From positions 744,001 through 808,000 of the forward strand of contig NZ_JAKREU010000001.1 in NCBI RefSeq assembly GCF_022664435.1: DNA of 64,000 nt, in the 5' to 3' direction. The first letter of the stretch is position 1, and every line of letters starts with the position of its first letter. Shown one piece after another: positions 61,647-64,000 of this stretch. Both the position numbers and the translations under genes were made by a program. The DNA comes from Sphingomonas panni. Its GTDB lineage: Bacteria; Pseudomonadota; Alphaproteobacteria; Sphingomonadales; Sphingomonadaceae. Below the pieces are notes generated by a model, which saw only the letters and a program-made list of their open reading frames with translations, searched no databases and was not told where the DNA came from.

Positions 61647-61832
61647 ATCCGTTCGGTTCGAGCAGCTTCGAGCGAAGTCGAGAAGAGGGTTGGGTGAACC
61701 ATGCCCCGCATGGTTCAGGATTGTCCGGGGGACAATCCGACCCAATCCTCGTCGAGAACTCCGGCGCTCGAGACAACCCCTTCTCGATTACGGTTTTCGA
61801 CAGGCTCGAACCTCCGCCCGAAGCAAACGGAT
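61647..61832. repeat. Family T palindromic repeat, copy 3, with extra nested hairpins
   Basis: The outer parts match copies 1 and 2 (ATCCGTTCGGTTCGAGCAGC; GAAGCAAACGGAT) but about 60 bp are added in the centre. The addition has its own palindromes: AACCATGCCCCGCATGGTT, GGATTGTCCGGGGGACAATCC, and the pair GGTTGGGT with ACCCAATCC around them. With the family S copy and a terminator it fills the gap 61450-61914. Confidence 0.8.
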
Positions 61833-61853
61833 GGGGGAGGCAAGCAGGCGAAC

Positions 61854-61892
61854 AAAAAAAGGCCGGTCACCCCACGGGGCAACCGGCCTTTC
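61854..61892 (-). terminator. Rho-independent terminator of ileS-lspA-DUF3035
   Basis: On the minus strand AGGCCGGT pairs with ACCGGCCT (61860-61867 with 61882-61889), followed by seven T. It lies about 25 bp after the DUF3035 stop. Confidence 0.9.
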
Positions 61893-61914
61893 CCACATCC
61901 AGAACCCGACCCCC

Positions 61915-62319
61915 TTACGGCGTGGTCGTCTTCGCCGTCTGCCCGTCGCCCGCCGGGGCGGCGATGATGTCGCGGGTCGTCGCACCCTTGTCGACGACGT
62001 TCGTCCCCGGATCGGCTACGCCCGAGCGGATGCCCGCATCGGCCGCGCCCGAACCGCCGGCCTGTTCCAGCGTCAGCCGCTCGGTCGCGCTACGCTGCGC
62101 CGGGCCACCGAACAGCGCCTGCATCGCCTGGGTCGACGCGGCGGTGTCCTGCGGACGCGGGGCGCCCGGCTGCGGGGGAACGAGCGCGTAATCGGGCGGG
62201 ATCACCAGCGGCGCCTGGCGCGCGACGGCGAATTCGTCGGGGCGCTGGCGGTTCAGGGCATTGCCCTGACACCCGGCAAGGATCAGGCCGAGGCTGCTGA
62301 TGACGACAAACTTACGCAT
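61915..62319 (-). CDS. DUF3035 lipoprotein, BamF-like
   Basis: The product is 134 residues from ATG 62319. A lipobox LILAGC gives Cys16 as lipidated residue. The conserved segment RQRPDEFAVARQAPLVIPPDYAL is the core of DUF3035. This family is named BamF in alphaproteobacteria, an accessory lipoprotein of the outer-membrane beta-barrel assembly machine; I rely on memory for that assignment. Its start overlaps the lspA stop by eight bases, and LspA would process it. Confidence 0.82.
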   Translation of the reverse strand: MRKFVVISSLGLILAGCQGNALNRQRPDEFAVARQAPLVIPPDYALVPPQPGAPRPQDTAASTQAMQALFGGPAQRSATERLTLEQAGGSGAADAGIRSGVADPGTNVVDKGATTRDIIAAPAGDGQTAKTTTP

Positions 62320-62821
62320 TGGCCTTCTCCACAGGAACATCGTGCTTCGGCTTCGGCGTGAACAGCGCGCGGACGAGCAGGATCACGACACCGATCGAAA
62401 TCGCCGCATCGGCGATGTTGAATACCAGAAACGGGCTGTAGCCGAAAATATGGAAGTCGGCATAGTCGACGACATAGCCGAAGCGTACCCGGTCGACGAT
62501 GTTGCCCAGCGCCCCGCCCAGCACCAGCCCCAGCCCGATCAGCTCGGGCTTCTGCGTCTCGCGCCGGATCCACACCGCCACGCCGGTGGCGATGATCGCG
62601 GTCATCGCGACCAGCGCCCAGCGCGCCGTCTCGCTGCCCGCCTGCAACAGCCCCAGCGACACGCCGAAATTCTGGACGAAGCGCAGTGTGAACACCGGCA
62701 ACAGGTTCAGCTCCGCCCCCGGATAATCGATCCCCATCGGACCGGTGACCCAGTATTTGACGAACTGATCGACGATCAGCACGAGCAGCGCGATCACGAC
62801 CGCGATTCTGCGCAGGCTCAT
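62312..62821 (-). CDS. lspA: Lipoprotein signal peptidase (signal peptidase II)
   Basis: LspA cleaves the signal peptide of prolipoproteins in the inner membrane. The product is 169 residues with four membrane segments. The catalytic Asp pair is Asp119 in GYVVDYADFH and Asp138 in FNIADAAISIG; GGALGNIVDRV is conserved too. The ATG overlaps the ileS stop (ATGA), the usual ileS-lspA linkage. Confidence 0.96.
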   Translation of the reverse strand: MSLRRIAVVIALLVLIVDQFVKYWVTGPMGIDYPGAELNLLPVFTLRFVQNFGVSLGLLQAGSETARWALVAMTAIIATGVAVWIRRETQKPELIGLGLVLGGALGNIVDRVRFGYVVDYADFHIFGYSPFLVFNIADAAISIGVVILLVRALFTPKPKHDVPVEKANA

Positions 62822-64000
62822 GCCACCACCTCCGCACAGCGGCCGCACAGGTCGCCATCGACTGCCACGTCGGGCAGGTGCCGCCAGCAGCGCCCGCACT
62901 TGGCGTGCCCCGTCCGCGTCACCGTGATCGGCCCCTCGGCTTCTGTCACCTTCGCGACGATGAACAGCTCGGCCAGTTCGTCGGCGGGCAGCGGCAGCGA
63001 CGGCACCGTCACTTCGGCCTCAAGGCTCGATCGCACCGTCTTGTCCCGACGCAGCGGCTCGATCGCCTCGGTAACTTGGCTACGCAGCACGCGCACCTCC
63101 GCCCATGCCGTGCCCAGCGGCTGGTCGGCGGGCAGCTGCGGCAGTTCGGGCCATTCGAGCAGATGGACCGACCCATCCTCACTGGCAAAACGCGCCTGCC
63201 ACACCTCTTCCGCCGTGAACGCCAGGATCGGCGCGGCATAGCGGACCAGCGCGTGGAACAGCACGTCCAGCACGGTGCGATACGCCCGCCGCCGCACATC
63301 GTCGGCGGCGTCGCAATAGAGCGAATCCTTGCGGATATCGAAGAAGAACGCCGACAGGTCCTCGTTGGCGAAATCGGTCAGCGCGCGGGCATAGCGGTTG
63401 AACTCATAGGCTTCCGCCGCCGATCGCAGCTCGGTGTCGAGCGTGCCCAGCAGGTGCAGGACATAGCGCTCCAGCCCCGGCATCTCGGCCACCGGCACCC
63501 GCTCTTCCTCGCTGAACCCGTCGAGCGCGCCCAGCAGATAGCGGAAGGTGTTACGCAGCTTGCGATAGGTATCGCCGGTGCCGGCCAGCACTTCCTTGCC
63601 GATCCGCACATCCTCGAAATAATCGGTCTGCGCGACCCACAGCCGCAGGATGTCCGCGCCCGATTCGCCGATCACCTTCAACGGATCGACGACATTGCCG
63701 AGCGATTTCGACATCTTGCGCCCATTGCCGTCCAGCGCGAAGCCATGCGTCAGCACCGCGTCATAGGGCGCCTGCCCCCGCGTACCGCAGCTTTCCAGCA
63801 GCGACGACTGGAACCAGCCGCGATGCTGGTCCGACCCTTCGAGATACAGGTTCGCGCGGGTGCCCGCCCCGAAGCGCTTCTCGATGGTGAAGACGTGGGT
63901 GCAGCCCGAATCGAACCACACGTCGAGAATGTCGGTCACGACCTCGTAATCGGCCAGATCATAGTCCGGCCCCAGCAGCGCCTGATGATCCGCAGCATAC
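62818..64000 (-). CDS. ileS: Isoleucine--tRNA ligase, C-terminal part (cut by window edge)
   Basis: The last 393 residues or so of IleRS are present. ILDVWFDSGCTHVF, LEGSDQHRGWFQSSLL and the KMSKS loop in DGNGRKMSKSLGN belong to the catalytic domain. The anticodon-binding helical domain follows, and the C-terminal zinc site is CGRC with a second CGRC 18 residues later (CGRCWRHL and LCGRCAEVVA). The N-terminal half lies beyond the right edge. Confidence 0.96.
   Translation of the reverse strand, partial: YAADHQALLGPDYDLADYEVVTDILDVWFDSGCTHVFTIEKRFGAGTRANLYLEGSDQHRGWFQSSLLESCGTRGQAPYDAVLTHGFALDGNGRKMSKSLGNVVDPLKVIGESGADILRLWVAQTDYFEDVRIGKEVLAGTGDTYRKLRNTFRYLLGALDGFSEEERVPVAEMPGLERYVLHLLGTLDTELRSAAEAYEFNRYARALTDFANEDLSAFFFDIRKDSLYCDAADDVRRRAYRTVLDVLFHALVRYAAPILAFTAEEVWQARFASEDGSVHLLEWPELPQLPADQPLGTAWAEVRVLRSQVTEAIEPLRRDKTVRSSLEAEVTVPSLPLPADELAELFIVAKVTEAEGPITVTRTGHAKCGRCWRHLPDVAVDGDLCGRCAEVVA

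Overview
This 64 kb window is chromosomal core sequence of a high-GC alphaproteobacterium, most likely a Sphingomonas-type member of the Sphingomonadales. Support for this: a circularly permuted two-piece tmRNA gene, the divK-DUF3572 pair, the ileS-lspA-DUF3035 (BamF-like) cluster, a TorF-type porin, the rimP-nusA-ylxR-infB-rbfA-truB-rpsO-pnp order, and many short palindromic intergenic repeats of the kinds common in sphingomonads. Genus and species are inferred; no rRNA is present to confirm them. I see no rRNA, CRISPR array, insertion sequence, prophage or recognisable tRNA.

Layout, left to right. 1-6.1 kb: start of prfC, then a minus-strand translation cluster rpmI-rplT-(GIY-YIG)-pheS-pheT-mutarotase. 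6.3-13.8 kb: an AsmA-like protein, then a minus-strand run coding for an M48 protease, a DsbA-like thioredoxin, an ABC-2 exporter and a divergent SDR, plus a single-domain response regulator. 13.9-19.6 kb: serC-serA (serine synthesis) facing a LemA/TPM/TPM/Nudix operon. 19.6-32.2 kb: mscL, an Rrf2 regulator, tmRNA, a TSUP permease, GH130 and chorismate mutase, a polyprenyl synthase, nitronate monooxygenase, YjbQ, lysC, ubiG and a PQQ-type sugar dehydrogenase.

32.3-43.6 kb is the transcription/translation super-operon rimP-nusA-ylxR-infB-orf-rbfA-tdk-truB-rpsO, followed by pnp with a multi-hairpin leader. 43.9-54.1 kb has a peptidase-like TPR protein, a molybdopterin enzyme with a cytochrome b partner, an HdeA-like chaperone, rlmN, a beta-barrel protein and dnaN. 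54.3-64 kb has sppA, a GNAT, channel and DUF1275 membrane proteins, divK, HAD and RidA enzymes, a TorF porin, and DUF3035-lspA-ileS (ileS is cut by the window edge).

Many genes are packed with ATGA, GTGA or TTGA overlaps, so translational coupling is widespread. The most interesting features are not genes. At least five families of palindromic repeats fill the gaps between transcription units. Two palindromic elements lie in frame inside essential genes: 93 bp in pheS and 130 bp in truB. A repeat hairpin also covers the serA ribosome binding site. I did not find a clearly new multi-gene system; the window is ordinary core genome with an unusually active repeat layer.
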